A DNA stretch of 64,000 nt from Caenorhabditis remanei (GCF_010183535.1 NC_071331.1:11718001-11782000); one strand, 5' to 3'. Counted from the stretch's first letter, positions 12,533-25,197 are shown. Program-made: numbers and translations. The notes: generated by a model not told the origin, from the sequence alone.

Positions 12533-14534
12533 CGAGAGGAACGGAGAACCGCTTCAGAAAAGAGACGCGGTGAGCTCTCTCTGTCCTCCACGTGTTTCCG
12601 AATATTTTTGCAGTTTGTTGAGCCCCTGAAATGTATGTTTTTCGTAGTTTGGATATTTTTTATTCACTCAAAGGGATCACGGGAAAACGTAAAAGGAAAA
12701 ACAACAAAATACGATTTTCTGCCCGTTTTATTGTTTCTTCGAGACACAAAAAGTTATGACATCGTCTACTTGACAACCGGGAAGAGAGCCATGTTTCTAA
12801 GACGAGAGAATGGAAAATTAAGAGAAACAACATGTCTACGAGTGATCTGCACTAGTAAACGAGACGAGGAGCGAGAGAGGAAAAGATAAAGAGGTGTTAG
12901 AGAAACGAAAGAGAGAAACAATCGTGTTACTTCTATCATCTCAGGTGACCCTGACCTCCCATCAGGAGCAAAGTTTCTCATGCTTTTCAAAGATTGTGAC
13001 CACGTGGTTTTACGAGAGAACGTAGAGGTTAACTGCGTCACAAGATTAGAATTGACATCATTCGAGTAAAGAAGCTGATTTATCCGGGTAAGTCTACGTG
13101 TCTTTCTGCAAATTTTCGGTTAGTTCCCGAATCAAAACTAATAAATCCACGTTTCACACAAAAGGAATGCTTTCGAGGTGTCAGAAGCACTAAAATTTCG
13201 GTTTTACTAAAGAAAACTGAGCATTTTTGAGTCAAAACGAGTGAACTGCAGCTGCAAAAAAGCTTCATCAGCTTCCACTCCGTTCTGTGTCGATTTGTCA
13301 TTTGGTGATAGACAATCTATCAATCGGACAACCTTGAAAGAGAACACAGAGAGCATATGATGATTGGTCGTATAGAGAAAGTATGCAAAAAACTCATAAA
13401 AAACAACCGCTGTTTTCGTTTATAAAAACTTTTGAAATTGTTCAGGAAACATTGATTTTTCGAGATCATGCATTAGAGTTTTTGGTTTTTGTCAAGAAAT
13501 ATGCATTTGAATGGCGGCTCTTCGCGAAAAGAGTTGAGCCATAAACTTTGAATGGCTAAATTTTTATAGGCCCGCAACCGAAAAAACGCATGTCTCTCTT
13601 TATAAATAGCATAATAATTGTTGGTTAGAAGTAAAACAATAATTGAGTCACTTCCTTTTATAGAAAAATCGATTTGTGAGTAATAATACAAGTTTTATTA
13701 ATAAGAAAACATGACGAGGGCCGTCGCCTCATTGGGAATTCGGTCAATGATGTACTTCTCATAAAGAAGTCTCACTTTCTTCATTTCTTTTCTCTTTGTA
13801 ACATTTTTCTCATACTTTTTCATTAAACTCTGCTATTTTGGTGTGAATGAAAGCAGGAGAAATGCAAATCTTTTTTTGTTTCTTCCTCTTCGCGAAGTGC
13901 TCGAAGAAATGAGAAACCAACACAACAAAAGGGATTATCCGGGACGAAAAAAAGAAAGAAGGAAGCAAGAAAAAGGGTTTTCGTGGGGTGGTGCCAAAAT
14001 GAATTGAGATTGGAATTTGTGACATGTTTTGGAAGCATTTTCCGGGAGAAGATGCGATGAAAATGGGACGACGAAACGGAGGAGAAAAATTGGGGCACAA
14101 AAAAGAACTGGGTGGGGGTAGACGTAGTGCTTTTCAGCGTGATTGAGCAGCTTGTTCGCTTCCTGCCACAAGAGTGAGAGTGACGTCTTTTCTTCCTTCT
14201 TCTGATGATGATGATGCACTTCTATACATTTTTGGCATCAAGAAAATGGAAGAAACCACAAAAAACCCAGAACCAATAGTCCAAAAGCGTTTCCCTTGTT
14301 TGGAGTGAATTTTTGAGTATTTATTTAAGATTTTGTTACAAATCTATGATATTCCAATAAAAAACGATTCTAAAATTGTGTAAACAAAGCAGGTCACGCC
14401 GTTTTTCACCGAGAGTGCATGCAAAATAAAGAGAAAAAGAATAAAAATGTATCGAAGGGATGAGCGTCCGAGAGGAGTACACGGCCGGCGCGGACTAATT
14501 AACTCATCCAAATCCTCTTCCATTTGGAATAAAT
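12533..14534. other. intergenic, upstream of pdzd-8
   Basis: About 2 kb without a convincing gene on either strand. The first 70 bp hold the pdzd-8 upstream region with a CACGTG E-box (12591-12596) and T-blocks. 13.8-14.2 kb is purine-rich on the plus strand. I see no tRNA or hairpin precursor. Confidence 0.5.
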
Positions 14535-14540
14535 GGAAAT

Positions 14541-16215
14541 CACAGTCTCCCACACGCGAAATGCGCAAGCAAACTGTGTTTTTCTCTAGCACTCTCCACT
14601 CTCTCGTCGACAAGCCAAATTCAACTGTTCTGTAGAAGATCTTTGAGAGACTGTAACTCGCAAGCAAGCATTTGTACAAAAAAGTTGTCAACTGTGAAAA
14701 TGAAGCCCTATGTCTGATCTACGGCCCTAGTAAAAATTAACATCTTGGGACAATTATTTTACTCGTTATGAACTCATAAAAACTACCAAGTTTGACAGAG
14801 CATCACGACGGCACTAATTGTCAGAAAGAGCCATTTTTTGAGGGATATGTAGATCAGGTGTATAGCTTCACTTTTTTAGTTGGTGACTTTTATCTACAGA
14901 CGCTTACTAGCGAGTTACCATCTAAAACAGTCGACTTAGTCACAATCTCGTGGAGAGTTAGGTAGATTCGATGGAGGAGTATAACTTTTCAGAGAAGAGA
15001 AATACAAGAAAGTTGTCAACTGCAAAAGTGAAGCACTACGTCTAATCTACATTCCCTTAAAAAATTGGCTCATTCTGACAATCAGGGAAGCCGTGATGCA
15101 CTGTCAAACTCGGAAGTTTTTAGGAGTCTATAACGAATAAAATACGTGTCGCTAGATGTTAATTTTTACTAGGGCCGTAGATCAAGTATAGGGCTTTATT
15201 TTCACAGTTGACAACTTTTTTGTACAAACGCATACTAGCGAGTTACAGTCTATCACAATAGACAAGCTCACAGCATTGCACTGAAATAGGAGGAGGAGTA
15301 TAACTTTTCAGGGAGGTCTCGTCCAAAAATGTTGTCAACTAAAAAAGTGAAGTTTTATGCCTGATCTACGTTTTTGTCAAAGTTGTGGGTTTTAGAACAA
15401 AAAAGAGTTGGCTCTCTGGCATCACTTTCTCCAAATACAGTAATATCAGTGGTAAAAGTTGGGACACTTAAAAGCATCCTGAATCGATCTGTAGTGAACA
15501 AAATCACAAGCTGTAAAAAGTAATAGATTCCTATTGAAATTTCAAACTTTTCCTCCGTTTTATTTTTTTGAGAAACTTTCTTATTCGGCTGAAAAATAGA
15601 AAAAAGTCCGAAAAAATGACGTTTTTTCAACTTTTTCAACTGAAATTTGATATGACCATGAATCACTGAGGACTGAACAGAATAAATCAAACTAAAATGG
15701 TAAATATTTCTCTCGGGACCCTCTACAATCGCTCCGTTTCATTTTTTCGATTTTTTTTGTTTCCAGACTAAAACCGTCCAAAAGGTGCTAAATACCGATA
15801 TTACCCATTACATGGATAACTAATTGTTTTGTTTCTAGTAAATTTCTCACTTTTTGAAGTATTTCAGATATCAAAGAATCTATCTAAAGAAAAAAATTTT
15901 CATTCCAGATTAGACATGTCCTTCAAACACACTTTTCTTTGAACGCCTCTTTCAGTTGTCCATAAGTCGTGTTCTGAATATTGTTCGTTTGAGATTTTTA
16001 TAATAATTATAGTTCAGATCATCTTCTATCTTATTATTTTTTTACCGTTTCGAAATTCGTTGTCTACTCGTTGTACGAGACATTTTTCCAAAATGTTTCA
16101 TTTCAGATTAATTTTAGTGCAAACGCGCTCGCTCTGCATGCGTTAGAGATTTGAGGACGCAGATCGTCGCTTTTCTCGTGAAACCGCTTGCGCATTTCGC
16201 GTGTGGGAGACTGTG
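14541..16215. mobile_element. non-autonomous DNA transposon, copy 1 (1,675 bp)
   Basis: Bounded by perfect 30-bp terminal inverted repeats: CACAGTCTCCCACACGCGAA... at the left and its reverse complement at the right end. Flanked by GGAAAT (14535-14540 and 16216-16221), which I read as a 6-bp target duplication. There is no transposase-like ORF; the longest open stretch is low-complexity. Inside, about 72-bp units alternate in direct and inverted orientation (14651-14722, 14849-14920, 14979-15051, 15176-15248, 15295-15368), and 14651-14920 is inverted as a whole at 14979-15248. The CACAGT-C end resembles Transib/RSS-like termini, but a 6-bp duplication does not fit Transib, so superfamily is left open. 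Confidence 0.8.
14651..15248. repeat. internal 270-bp inverted repeat in the transposon
   Basis: Arms 14651-14920 and 14979-15248 pair over most of their length with a spacer of about 58 bp. A transcript through it would fold into long dsRNA. The second copy has the same structure at about 16332-16929. Confidence 0.7.
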
Positions 16216-16251
16216 GGAAATCACAGTCTCCCACACGCGAAATGCGCAAGC
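16186..16251. repeat. 66-bp palindrome at the junction of the tandem transposons
   Basis: The right end of copy 1 and left end of copy 2 face each other across GGAAAT, giving 30-bp arms with a 6-bp loop, a strong potential cruciform. Confidence 0.85.
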
Positions 16252-17896
16252 AAACTGTGTTTTTCTCTAGCACTCTCCACTCTCTCGTCGACAAGCCAAA
16301 TTCAACTGTTCTGTAGAAGATCTTTGAGAGACTGTAACTCGCAAGCAAGCATTTGTACAAAAAAGTTGTCAACTGTGAAAATGAAGCCCTATGTCTGATC
16401 TACGGCCCTAGTAAAAATTAACATCTTGGGACAATTATTTTACTCGTTATGAACTCATAAAAACTACCAAGTTTGACAGAGCATCACGACGGCACTAATT
16501 GTCAGAAAGAGCCATTTTTTGAGGGATATGTAGATCAGGTGTATAGCTTCACTTTTTTAGTTGGTGACTTTTATCTACAGACGCTTACTAGCGAGTTACC
16601 ATCTAAAACAGTCGACTTAGTCACAATCTCGTGGAGAGTTAGGTAGATTCGATGGAGGAGTATAACTTTTCAGAGAAGAGAAATACAAGAAAGTTGTCAA
16701 CTGCAAAAGTGAAGCACTACGTCTAATCTACATTCCCTTAAAAAATTGGCTCATTCTGACAATCAGGGAAGCCGTGATGCACTGTCAAACTCGGAAGTTT
16801 TTAGGAGTCTATAACGAATAAAATACGTGTCGCTAGATGTTAATTTTTACTAGGGCCGTAGATCAAGTATAGGGCTTTATTTTCACAGTTGACAACTTTT
16901 TTGTACAAACGCATACTAGCGAGTTACAGTCTATCACAATAGACAAGCTCACAGCATTGCACTGAAATAGGAGGAGGAGTATAACTTTTCAGGGAGGTCT
17001 CGTCCAAAAATGTTGTCAACTAAAAAAGTGAAGTTTTATGCCTGATCTACGTTTTTGTCAAAGTTGTGGGTTTTAGAACAAAAAAGAGTTGGCTCTCTGG
17101 CATCACTTTCTCCAAATACAGTAATATCAGTGGTAAAAGTTGGGACACTTAAAAGCATCCTGAATCGATCTGTAGTGAACAAAATCACAAGCTGTAAAAA
17201 GTAATAGATTCCTATTGAAATTTCAAACTTTTCCTCCGTTTTATTTTTTTGAGAAACTTTCTTATTCGGCTGAAAAATAGAAAAAAGTCCGAAAAAATGA
17301 CGTTTTTTCAACTTTTTCAACTGAAATTTGATATGACCATGAATCACTGAGGACTGAACAGAATAAATCAAACTAAAATGGTAAATATTTCTCTCGGGAC
17401 CCTCTACAATCGCTCCGTTTCATTTTTTCGATTTTTTTTGTTTCCAGACTAAAACCGTCCAAAAGGTGCTAAATACCGATATTACCCATTACATGGATAA
17501 CTAATTGTTTTGTTTCTAGTAAATTTCTCACTTTTTGAAGTATTTCAGATATCAAAGAATCTATCTAAAGAAAAAAATTTTCATTCCAGATTAGACATGT
17601 CCTTCAAACACACTTTTCTTTGAACGCCTCTTTCAGTTGTCCATAAGTCGTGTTCTGAATATTGTTCGTTTGAGATTTTTATAATAATTATAGTTCAGAT
17701 CATCTTCTATCTTATTATTTTTTTACCGTTTCGAAATTCGTTGTCTACTCGTTGTACGAGACATTTTTCCAAAATGTTTCATTTCAGATTAATTTTAGTG
17801 CAAACGCGCTCGCTCTGCATGCGTTAGAGATTTGAGGACGCAGATCGTCGCTTTTCTCGTGAAACCGCTTGCGCATTTCGCGTGTGGGAGACTGTG
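16222..17896. mobile_element. same DNA transposon, tandem copy 2 (1,675 bp)
   Basis: Same length as copy 1 and identical over every stretch I compared; it follows after one shared GGAAAT, with a third GGAAAT at 17897-17902. The period is 1,681 bp. Near identity means the doubling is recent, or the assembly collapsed or expanded here. Confidence 0.8.
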
Positions 17897-18130
17897 GGAA
17901 ATTTTTAACGACTTTTGAGCTCAATTAAAACTGAATTCAATTTGAAAAATGAAATTTTCGCAATAAAATTTCATTGAGGCAACATCATAAATTTTTTCTG
18001 TTCAGTATTTCACAATTACCCATTCCGATAACACTCCACAAAACCCTCTAGAAAAAGGGGTACTTATTCCCTTTTTCCGAAACTGATCACTTTTGTGTTT
18101 GAGCGACACAGGGTACAAACCACATTCGTA

Positions 18131-18345
18131 TTATAAATTCACAACACTACGCCGCATGGCTTTAAAGGCGCATCCCATTTATTAGAAATTTCGCGGAATG
18201 GTCTCGTAGTTGAAAAAGATCAAATACCCTATTTTCGAGCTTTGCAGGTCTAAAAATAAATGCAAATAATGTTTTTCGCTTCGAGACCATTTTGACCAAA
18301 TTAGAGGCGCCAAAAGCCATGCGGCGCAGTGTCGTGAATTTATAA
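18131..18345. mobile_element. MITE with TA target duplication
   Basis: Terminal inverted repeats of about 38 bp starting TTATAAATTCAC and containing GCCGCATGGCTTT, flanked by TA on both sides (18129-18130, 18346-18347). 215 bp, no coding capacity. The TA duplication points to a Tc1/mariner-type mobiliser. Confidence 0.75.
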
Positions 18346-18509
18346 TAACATAAAACGACGCTTATAATCAGTTAAAGACACAGTTCATTTCAATTTCCTC
18401 TCCCCGCACTGTCGTCGTTTATCAATCAGTTGTTGTTCTCCGCACAAGTTTCAATTTTTGTATTTGAAAACTAAAAAATTAAAAAAGAAAAGACTTTCAG
18501 CACAGAAAA

Positions 18510-21430
18510 ATGACGGCAACGAGCCCGAATACGATCAAAATCGGCTCGTTTGAGGTGTCCCGTCCAATTGCATTTACCTATTTACTCACTATTTTCTATA
18601 ATATTACATTTTTCCTTCAATTCTCTGCGACACCGTATCTGGTAAAACAATTGCAACTTTCTGATGCAGACTTTGGTTAGTTTTTGGTTCTGGGGAAGGA
18701 AAAAGAAAGAAAAAAAAGATGGAAAAAAATCGGGAAATTTCAGGTTACATTCAAACAATATTCGGAGTATTTCAAATGATTGGCGGACCACTTTTTGGAT
18801 ATGTGATTCAGAAATTTGGTATAAGATATGCACTTCATTTATGCTATTTTTCAACGCTTCTCTCAGGATTATCGCTTTATTTTTCTTTTGTAAGTGGAGT
18901 TTCTGAACTAAAAAAATGGAAAAAAAGAGAAGACAATAGAGGATAATTCGTAATCCGTAAATGCAATACTTTTTTAAATGGTTTGAATCCAAATGGTCTT
19001 GTTGAAACTGTAAAAATCCATTATACGGCTAGAATTTGAAGGTATAAAATTTAAAGCTACTGTTAGAGTAATATCAGAAAAATCTAAATTCCTCCATGAA
19101 AGTGTTTCCAATCTCAAATTTCTGGCAATTATTAAACTTTCAGGACTACTATTCCCTCCTTCTATCCCGTATTCCTGTAGTATTCATGCATGGCCAACAA
19201 GCCCATCAGACCCTTCTATCTGCTCTAACAACACCTGGAAAAGAGAGAACAAGTGCATTCGGACGAATGGGTCTCACTTTTGGAATTGGTTTCATTTTTG
19301 TACCCATTTTTTCGATTGCTGCCACAAAGATCGGTGGAGATCTGGCACCTCTTCTGGTGTCAGCTGCATTGTGTGCTCTTCCTTCAATTGTATTGGAGAC
19401 ATGTATTGAAAGGAAGTCTTATGAGGTGAGTGGAATGAAGTTATGGTTTTAAGAACTGATTCAAAAGGAAAAAAGAAGATCACCGAACGGGAATAATAAA
19501 TTTGAAGTAATTTGTTTCTAGAAACAGTATAAAAATAGAAATAATTTTTGAGTATGTCCATTTTTCCGTTTCATATATTTTTGAAATAATGCCAAAAAAT
19601 TTTTGTTCAATATGAAAAAAGGCGTTAAAAGTTATTTTCGAGATCTCATCTAACTGAAGAAAGAATTCAATTAACGAAAACATTTCGGTTTCGCAGTTCC
19701 CCAATATAACTTTCTTTTCCAATTGTTATTACTGGATTCTCATTTCTTTTTATTCCAGCACGAAATCTCTCAAGATGATTCAAATGGTCCTCCTCCACAA
19801 ATCAACATCACCAACGTCGTCAGAATACTCCAGAAACCAGGAGTCCTCAACGTAATGGCCAAGAAAAATGGAGGAGTTGTGCCGTTTTTGATGATTATTG
19901 CAGTGCTTAATGTAGGTCTTTTCCTCTTTTGAATTCTTGAATAATGATTGATTTCAGTTGTACATAATCGAGAAATTCAATGCAACAAACACTGAAAATC
20001 AGATAATGCAAATGATGATGGGTGTGTTTATCATGTTTTCGAATGGATTTGGAGTCATTTGGTTGAGGAAAAAGTTCGATGAGCAGACACTTCTCATCAT
20101 TGGATCTCTGAGTTTTGTGAGTTGGGTTTTAGTGAAATAACACGGAAACAAAAAAGCAAATTTTTGGTATTTAAAAATCCTATATTTCCAAGTTGAAACA
20201 GTGAAAGTACTGTTTCTACAGTGTATGTTAAATATTTGTGTTAGTAAGAAGCTTACTCTTAACATTTTACAACAGAAAACCAAAAAATGTTTGAAACATC
20301 TCCACATGCCGCGTCTCAAATTATGATACGCTTTATCTAGAATGCGTACGGCAAAAACGAGATCTGTTTGAACCTATTCTGAAATTTCCTAAACCAGTTC
20401 CTCGTGCCACTGTCTGAAAAATATAACATACTCGAAACATATATTTTTAAGTTTCATAATATCATTACACATCCAACCCCTCCTTTTTCCCTCTAGTACT
20501 TTTGTACAAAAAGTTCTGATATGATCGAAGAAATATGATGCAAAGCTTTGTATCCATTCTATTCAATCGATAGAAATAAACGTGTTCACAAAGTTCTGGT
20601 TTGAGAAAAATTGAGTTATAATTATTGGTTCGTTCCTGATAAAATCAGAAAAATGCAGAAACATTCTGAGACCGCATCATCCATCCTTGTGTTGATGGAT
20701 AATTTGACAGTAATGAAACAGAGAAAAAATGTTTCTTACTTCCAAAGGTTCATTTTTCTCTGTTTCATTCAGTGTGCAAAAAAAAATAGAAAAAAAAGAA
20801 AAAGAAAATCTAAGAACAGAGTTTCTCTCTTGAATTTACGTTTTCAATCAGATATCCAACCAAACGAAAATGAAATGAATTTCATTGAGATCTTTCATTT
20901 CCAGGTCGTCGGATACACTCTCTTCACATTTGTCTTCTTCAACTTCTGGATGCTTCTTGTCATTATGCCATTCGTTTCTCTCGGAATGAGTGTGGTTGCA
21001 ACGTGTTCTGATAGTTTATTGACAGCTTTGGTAGACGAATCTGAGCAGGTAAGTGGAGGAGAGCTTAGATAAACGTCTGATAATCGGTGGGAACATAAAC
21101 GTGTTAGTTATATGAGTATGGTATAACAGAACTATTCCGAAACTACCAATTACTTCTTGCATTTCTTTTCCAGTTCTGACATTAAACTTCCATCTAAGAG
21201 ACCCATAGTACTATCCGCCTATGTTTTTTTAGGGTATCGTCCTCGGAACTGCCACATCTCTCAACTCCCTCGTCCGCACATTTTCTCCCCTTTTCGCCGG
21301 TTCTCTACTTCAAAATTACGGATTCCAATCGCTGACGATACTCGGAGTTGTCGGTTCACTTCTTGCAATCGGCCTTATGATTATGTCGCCGGTCGACGAG
21401 AATCTCATTAAGAAACACAAAACGGAGTAA
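18510..21430 (+). CDS. major-facilitator transporter, SLC22A18-like
   Basis: Twelve-helix MFS carrier of the SLC22A18 group, plausibly a proton-linked drug/organic-cation exporter; the substrate is not deducible. Seven exons (18510-18675, 18744-18889, 19144-19425, 19759-19911, 19958-20116, 20905-21048, 21233-21430) join exactly in phase to 415 residues. Seen in order: GYIQTIFGVFQMIGGPLFG with YVIQKFGIRYALHL (MFS loop 2-3 equivalent), RIPVVFMHGQQAHQTLLSAL, a conserved SAFGRMGLTFGIGFIF, and SLNSLVRTFSPLFAGSL near the C terminus. All line up with SLC22A18. The start follows an AG acceptor (TTTCAG, 18495-18500) with an 9-nt leader, suggesting SL1 trans-splicing. The 788-bp fifth intron carries two predicted 21U-RNA loci. 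The 3' end faces the next gene tail to tail (226 bp). Probably C. elegans C53B4.3. Confidence 0.88.
18945..18965 (-). ncRNA. predicted 21U-RNA
   Basis: Core CAGTTTCA at 19003-19010; start motif TATT; spacing 38. Lies antisense in intron 2 of the SLC22A18-like gene. Confidence 0.45.
20135..20155 (-). ncRNA. predicted 21U-RNA
   Basis: Core CTGTTTCA at 20194-20201; start motif TGCT; spacing 39. Antisense in intron 5 of the SLC22A18-like gene. Confidence 0.55.
20656..20676 (-). ncRNA. predicted 21U-RNA
   Basis: Core CTGTTTCA at 20714-20721; start motif TGAT; spacing 38. Same intron as the preceding locus. Confidence 0.55.
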
Positions 21431-21655
21431 TTGAATTATTGAATAGTTTTACTGTTAGAAAACCAATGTATAGAACTTTAAAAACAAAAAAACCCCTCAA
21501 CTGTGATCGATTCGAACTGTGATATCAACAATAAATCTGTGTCAACTACTCAGCTATCAATGAAAGAAGAGTAACAAGAATTCGTGTTTAACCAAAACTT
21601 TTTATAACTTCATGAAACACAAAAAATTAAAACTCAAGTAATTTCTCAACACTCT

Positions 21656-24600
21656 CTACTCCTCTTCTGACTCGTTATCATATCGACTGAAATTTTTCAA
21701 CGATGGACGTTTGCCCAGTGGCTTCTGACCAGATTTTGTGTTTTTTGAATTTGGTTGCCAGTCATCCGTAGATTCAGGCATTGGATCCTTCGGCTCTTCC
21801 ACTGGTTTCTTCACAGATTTCGGCAAAACAATTTTAGTTTCCCCTGTTTTCGTCTCAAGAGTATTTTCTTTCGACTCCTCTGACTTCTTTGTTATTTCAA
21901 TTGTCTTCAGACTCTCATCAGTCGACGCCTTCTCATTCTCCAATTGTTTCTTCACCGGATCTGGAATCTTTGCAAGTTCTTCCAGAACTTTCTTCGGTTT
22001 CTCAACAATCGGTCGATTCCTCTCATTATTTTTCTCAATAATCCTTAATTGCTCTTTTGAAACAAGTGGTTTTGCAGTCACTGGCTCCGCAATAGCCAAT
22101 GGAAGTTGCTTGTCCATCTTTGGATCTTCTGGAGTGTTCGCATCTCTCGGAGGACTTGGATCATGTGCATTGATTCCTGGTGGAGTCACTTCTTCATCAT
22201 AGCAAAAGATCTTTCCAACTGCGGTTTGACCAACCATTTTCATATCAGCTTCTCGGGATTCCTGTAAATTATAATGAATTGAAATCGTCAGAAAGAGGGA
22301 TTAGAGTTTGTAGAATCCAGTTGGAACAGAAAAATTTCTGTTTCAAAAATCACATTTGATCTTGAATTTTTTTTTAGCTTGTAATGGGTTCTCTGAACAC
22401 CACAATTTCATGAACGGCTCCTACTTATTACACAATTCGGAATCTGAAGACCCTAAGCATTATTTCAAGAGGTTGAAGATTTGCAGACAGGAAGCCTTTA
22501 ATCTCGAATTATTTTTGACTAAATTCGGAAACATATTCAGAATCTACAAGAATTCAGCTTTCTATAAACTTATGTTAGATTTGTTCTAGGAATTGTAAAT
22601 CACACAAATACCATTTCATAGTTAAAGTCAAACGTCTAAGAAAATATTAAAAATTTTGTCGAGAATTTTAAAGAAACTACAGTTTCACTGGTTTCATAAA
22701 ACTTGGAAATTATTTTTTGATCTAATGGTAACGAGGCAGATTTTTCAAACAAACCTCTAAACAGAAGAAGACCAGAATCATTCCAATTGTACAAACCACC
22801 AAATTGATGAAGAACAAGAATGGCTCGTAGTTGTATTTCAGGCTTTGCTGAAACCACTCCCTAGTTTAATATTTATTTTAGGATTCTAAAACCTACCGTC
22901 TGCGTTGCCAGAATCGTTGCAATCTTCATACAAATGTTAGCCATTGATCCAACAGTTGCTCTCACATCTGTTGGCATTAACTCTACTAATGACAGGTAGG
23001 CAGCTTCCAGACAAATCGATTGAGATGCATAGGCTAGAGTGTAGGCGGTGAGGTAGAGGAATGAGCCTTTCCAGTCAAGATAGAGACAGATTACAATGAG
23101 AATATAACAGATGATAGCAATGAGTTGAGAGAGGAGGAAGAGGACACGTCGACCCATACCAGTCAGGTACGGTTCTGTCATTCCGATTATCTGGAAACGT
23201 TTTGAAATAATACTTTGGACGCTGTTCAATTTCTACAATGGCTGGAAAATCTTACAAATTGTGCAATAGAAAGCACCAAACCAGCAAGAAACTGTCCCAA
23301 ATACAAGTTCTTTGTCATATCTGCTCCGTTCAAATCTGTGATGTAAACTGCCAATCCTACATAAAAATACCTGAAACACCACTAACTTCCAAGAGTATTC
23401 AAAAGCTAAACTCACATAAACAATATCATCAAAAAGCTAGTTCTCAACTTTGGATCCATGATAACTCTCTTCGGAGTGACCTTCTCAAAAGCGACAACTT
23501 CATACGAGTTATGATGATCTTCTGTCACTCCACTAATCTTTTCGATTCGTTTTCTGGCTCTCGACGCTTCTTCGTATTTGTGATTTTGTTCCAACCAAAT
23601 TGGACTTTCTGGAAGATACCAGAGAACGGGAAGGGCCAGACAGGCAATTGAAGCAGTTGTATAGGTGGTTCTCGCCCATTCCTGAGTGAAATAGGCGAGA
23701 CCGACTTGGATCATTCGGGCATTTGGCTGAAAGTTTGAGAGTATTCATAGAAAAATTGCAACTTTTATTTCGATTAGTTTCAGGTAGGTACCTATAGGTA
23801 GAGAAAAAGTTTGGAAGTTACACGGAAACATTGAACATAATGTCTCTTTAATTTTCGAAAAACCGTGCGATTGAAGCTGAAAAATTTAAGTTTTGGTTCC
23901 GTAACGGATATTCAATCAATCTCTGTTTCAAAATGTGCATAACCTCTTCTTCCGAAAAAAGAAATAATATTGACAATGTAGCCAAAGAACCCAAAAACAA
24001 AAAACTCACCCAATTGGCAAAAGCAAAGATCCTCAATCTTCTATTCGCAGAAATCATCTCAATCGCATACGTATACCCAACTGTCAATGTTCCAGATATG
24101 GCGATTCCAGTCAGAAGACGGAAAATATAGAATGAAGTGACATTCTTGATAAGAGCAGACAGGACGAGACACGGGATTCCAAAGAGAAGAGAAAGGAAAT
24201 AAACGGTTCGTCGACCGTATTTATCAGCTAGAATACCGAGAATGATGTTTCCCAAAAGGACTCCAATGAAAGTGACAGCGGATATGTTGAAACTGAAAAC
24301 GATCAATTTAAGATAAAAAATATAAGGGCAAAATGCAACGGGAAAATTTGGGAGTTTAGAAGACATCTACTTTTCAAGAATGTTGACTATAACTCATGTT
24401 TTCACAGTTTTCAGAAGAAAAGGGTCGGCTAATCATACAAAAAGTAGTTCCACATTTCGGTTCCAGAATTCCAGAATTCGAGGATTATGCTTTTGTCAAA
24501 GTCATTACGGATTCTGAGAATTTAATTTTTTGACATCGACACAAAAAGCTAGAAGCTTCGTTGTGATATTATGCCACTCAAAAACTGTATATCTGGAAAT

Positions 24601-25197
24601 TTTATGGGATTCCCAATCTAGAATTGATCAACTTTCAATTAATAATGAACATATGAAACAGCACTTTTTTTCAGTTTCAGCTTATTCATATATCAGCTAT
24701 GCAATATCCAGGCAGAGTTAATTTCCTTACATCTACAAAAACCTACACGACTTGCATTCCTGACGGCATTGTACAATCCTGCTGATATTGGTATTGTGCA
24801 CTATAAAAATACAGTTTCTTGTGGTCCATTATGCAATCTCTCTGAAAGATATCATGTTAAAGATGCCATTGTAAAACTTGAACGTACTCTGTTCCCTGTC
24901 ATGTTCACTGGACACAAATTATGAGCGTTGTGATCATAATCCGTCAAACATTTACTTTTCATTTTATAACAAAAGTTGTCTGAAAATCGTTAACTGTTGT
25001 ATATAACTGTGGCGGTAATGATACCTTCTGTACAGTAGGTTGGCGGCATGTAGTCAAGAAAAATGACGAAAAGTAATTGAGCTGAGAAAACCAAAGTGAT
25101 TTGGTATAGAACCATTATTATGATATCCAGACGCCATGCTCCTGAAATCAATGAAAAATTGATAGTGAGAAGCATCATATTAAAACTAACCAGCCAT
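21656..25197 (-). CDS. SLC22-family organic-ion transporter with long charged C-terminal tail
   Basis: Plasma-membrane organic cation/anion transporter. About 660 residues in ten exons. The first exon is only 7 nt (ATGGCTG, 25191-25197) and joins to GAWRLDIIIMVLYQITLVFS (helix 1). A Cys-rich extracellular loop follows, then GVLLGNIILGILADKYGRRT with the family D-x-x-GRR loop, YLPESPIWL, and SLVELMPTDVRATVGSMAN. These are standard SLC22 signatures. The last exon adds about 200 residues rich in Lys, Glu and Pro, ending DNESEEE; most family members have tails of only tens of residues. The stop lies 226 bp from the convergent SLC22A18-like gene. Likely C. elegans C53B4.1. Small exons 1-4 were placed by phase and splice sites and are the least certain part. 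Confidence 0.85.
22385..22405 (+). ncRNA. predicted 21U-RNA
   Basis: Core CTGTTTCA at 22338-22345; start motif TAAT; spacing 40. In the last intron of the SLC22 gene, antisense. Confidence 0.45.
22726..22746 (+). ncRNA. predicted 21U-RNA
   Basis: Core CAGTTTCA at 22680-22687; start motif TAAT; spacing 39. The 3' end approaches an SLC22 exon. Confidence 0.4.
23968..23988 (+). ncRNA. predicted 21U-RNA
   Basis: Core CTGTTTCA at 23923-23930; start motif TAAT; spacing 38. Intronic, antisense to SLC22. Confidence 0.55.

Noticed and set aside
15355..17371. Identical 111-codon frames in both transposon copies
   Set aside because: Identity follows from the duplication itself. Composition is low-complexity and no transposase motif is present.
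14541..17896. Transib assignment of the tandem transposons from the CACAGT ends
   Set aside because: Transib makes 5-bp duplications; here the repeat is 6 bp (GGAAAT), and there is no transposase to decide.
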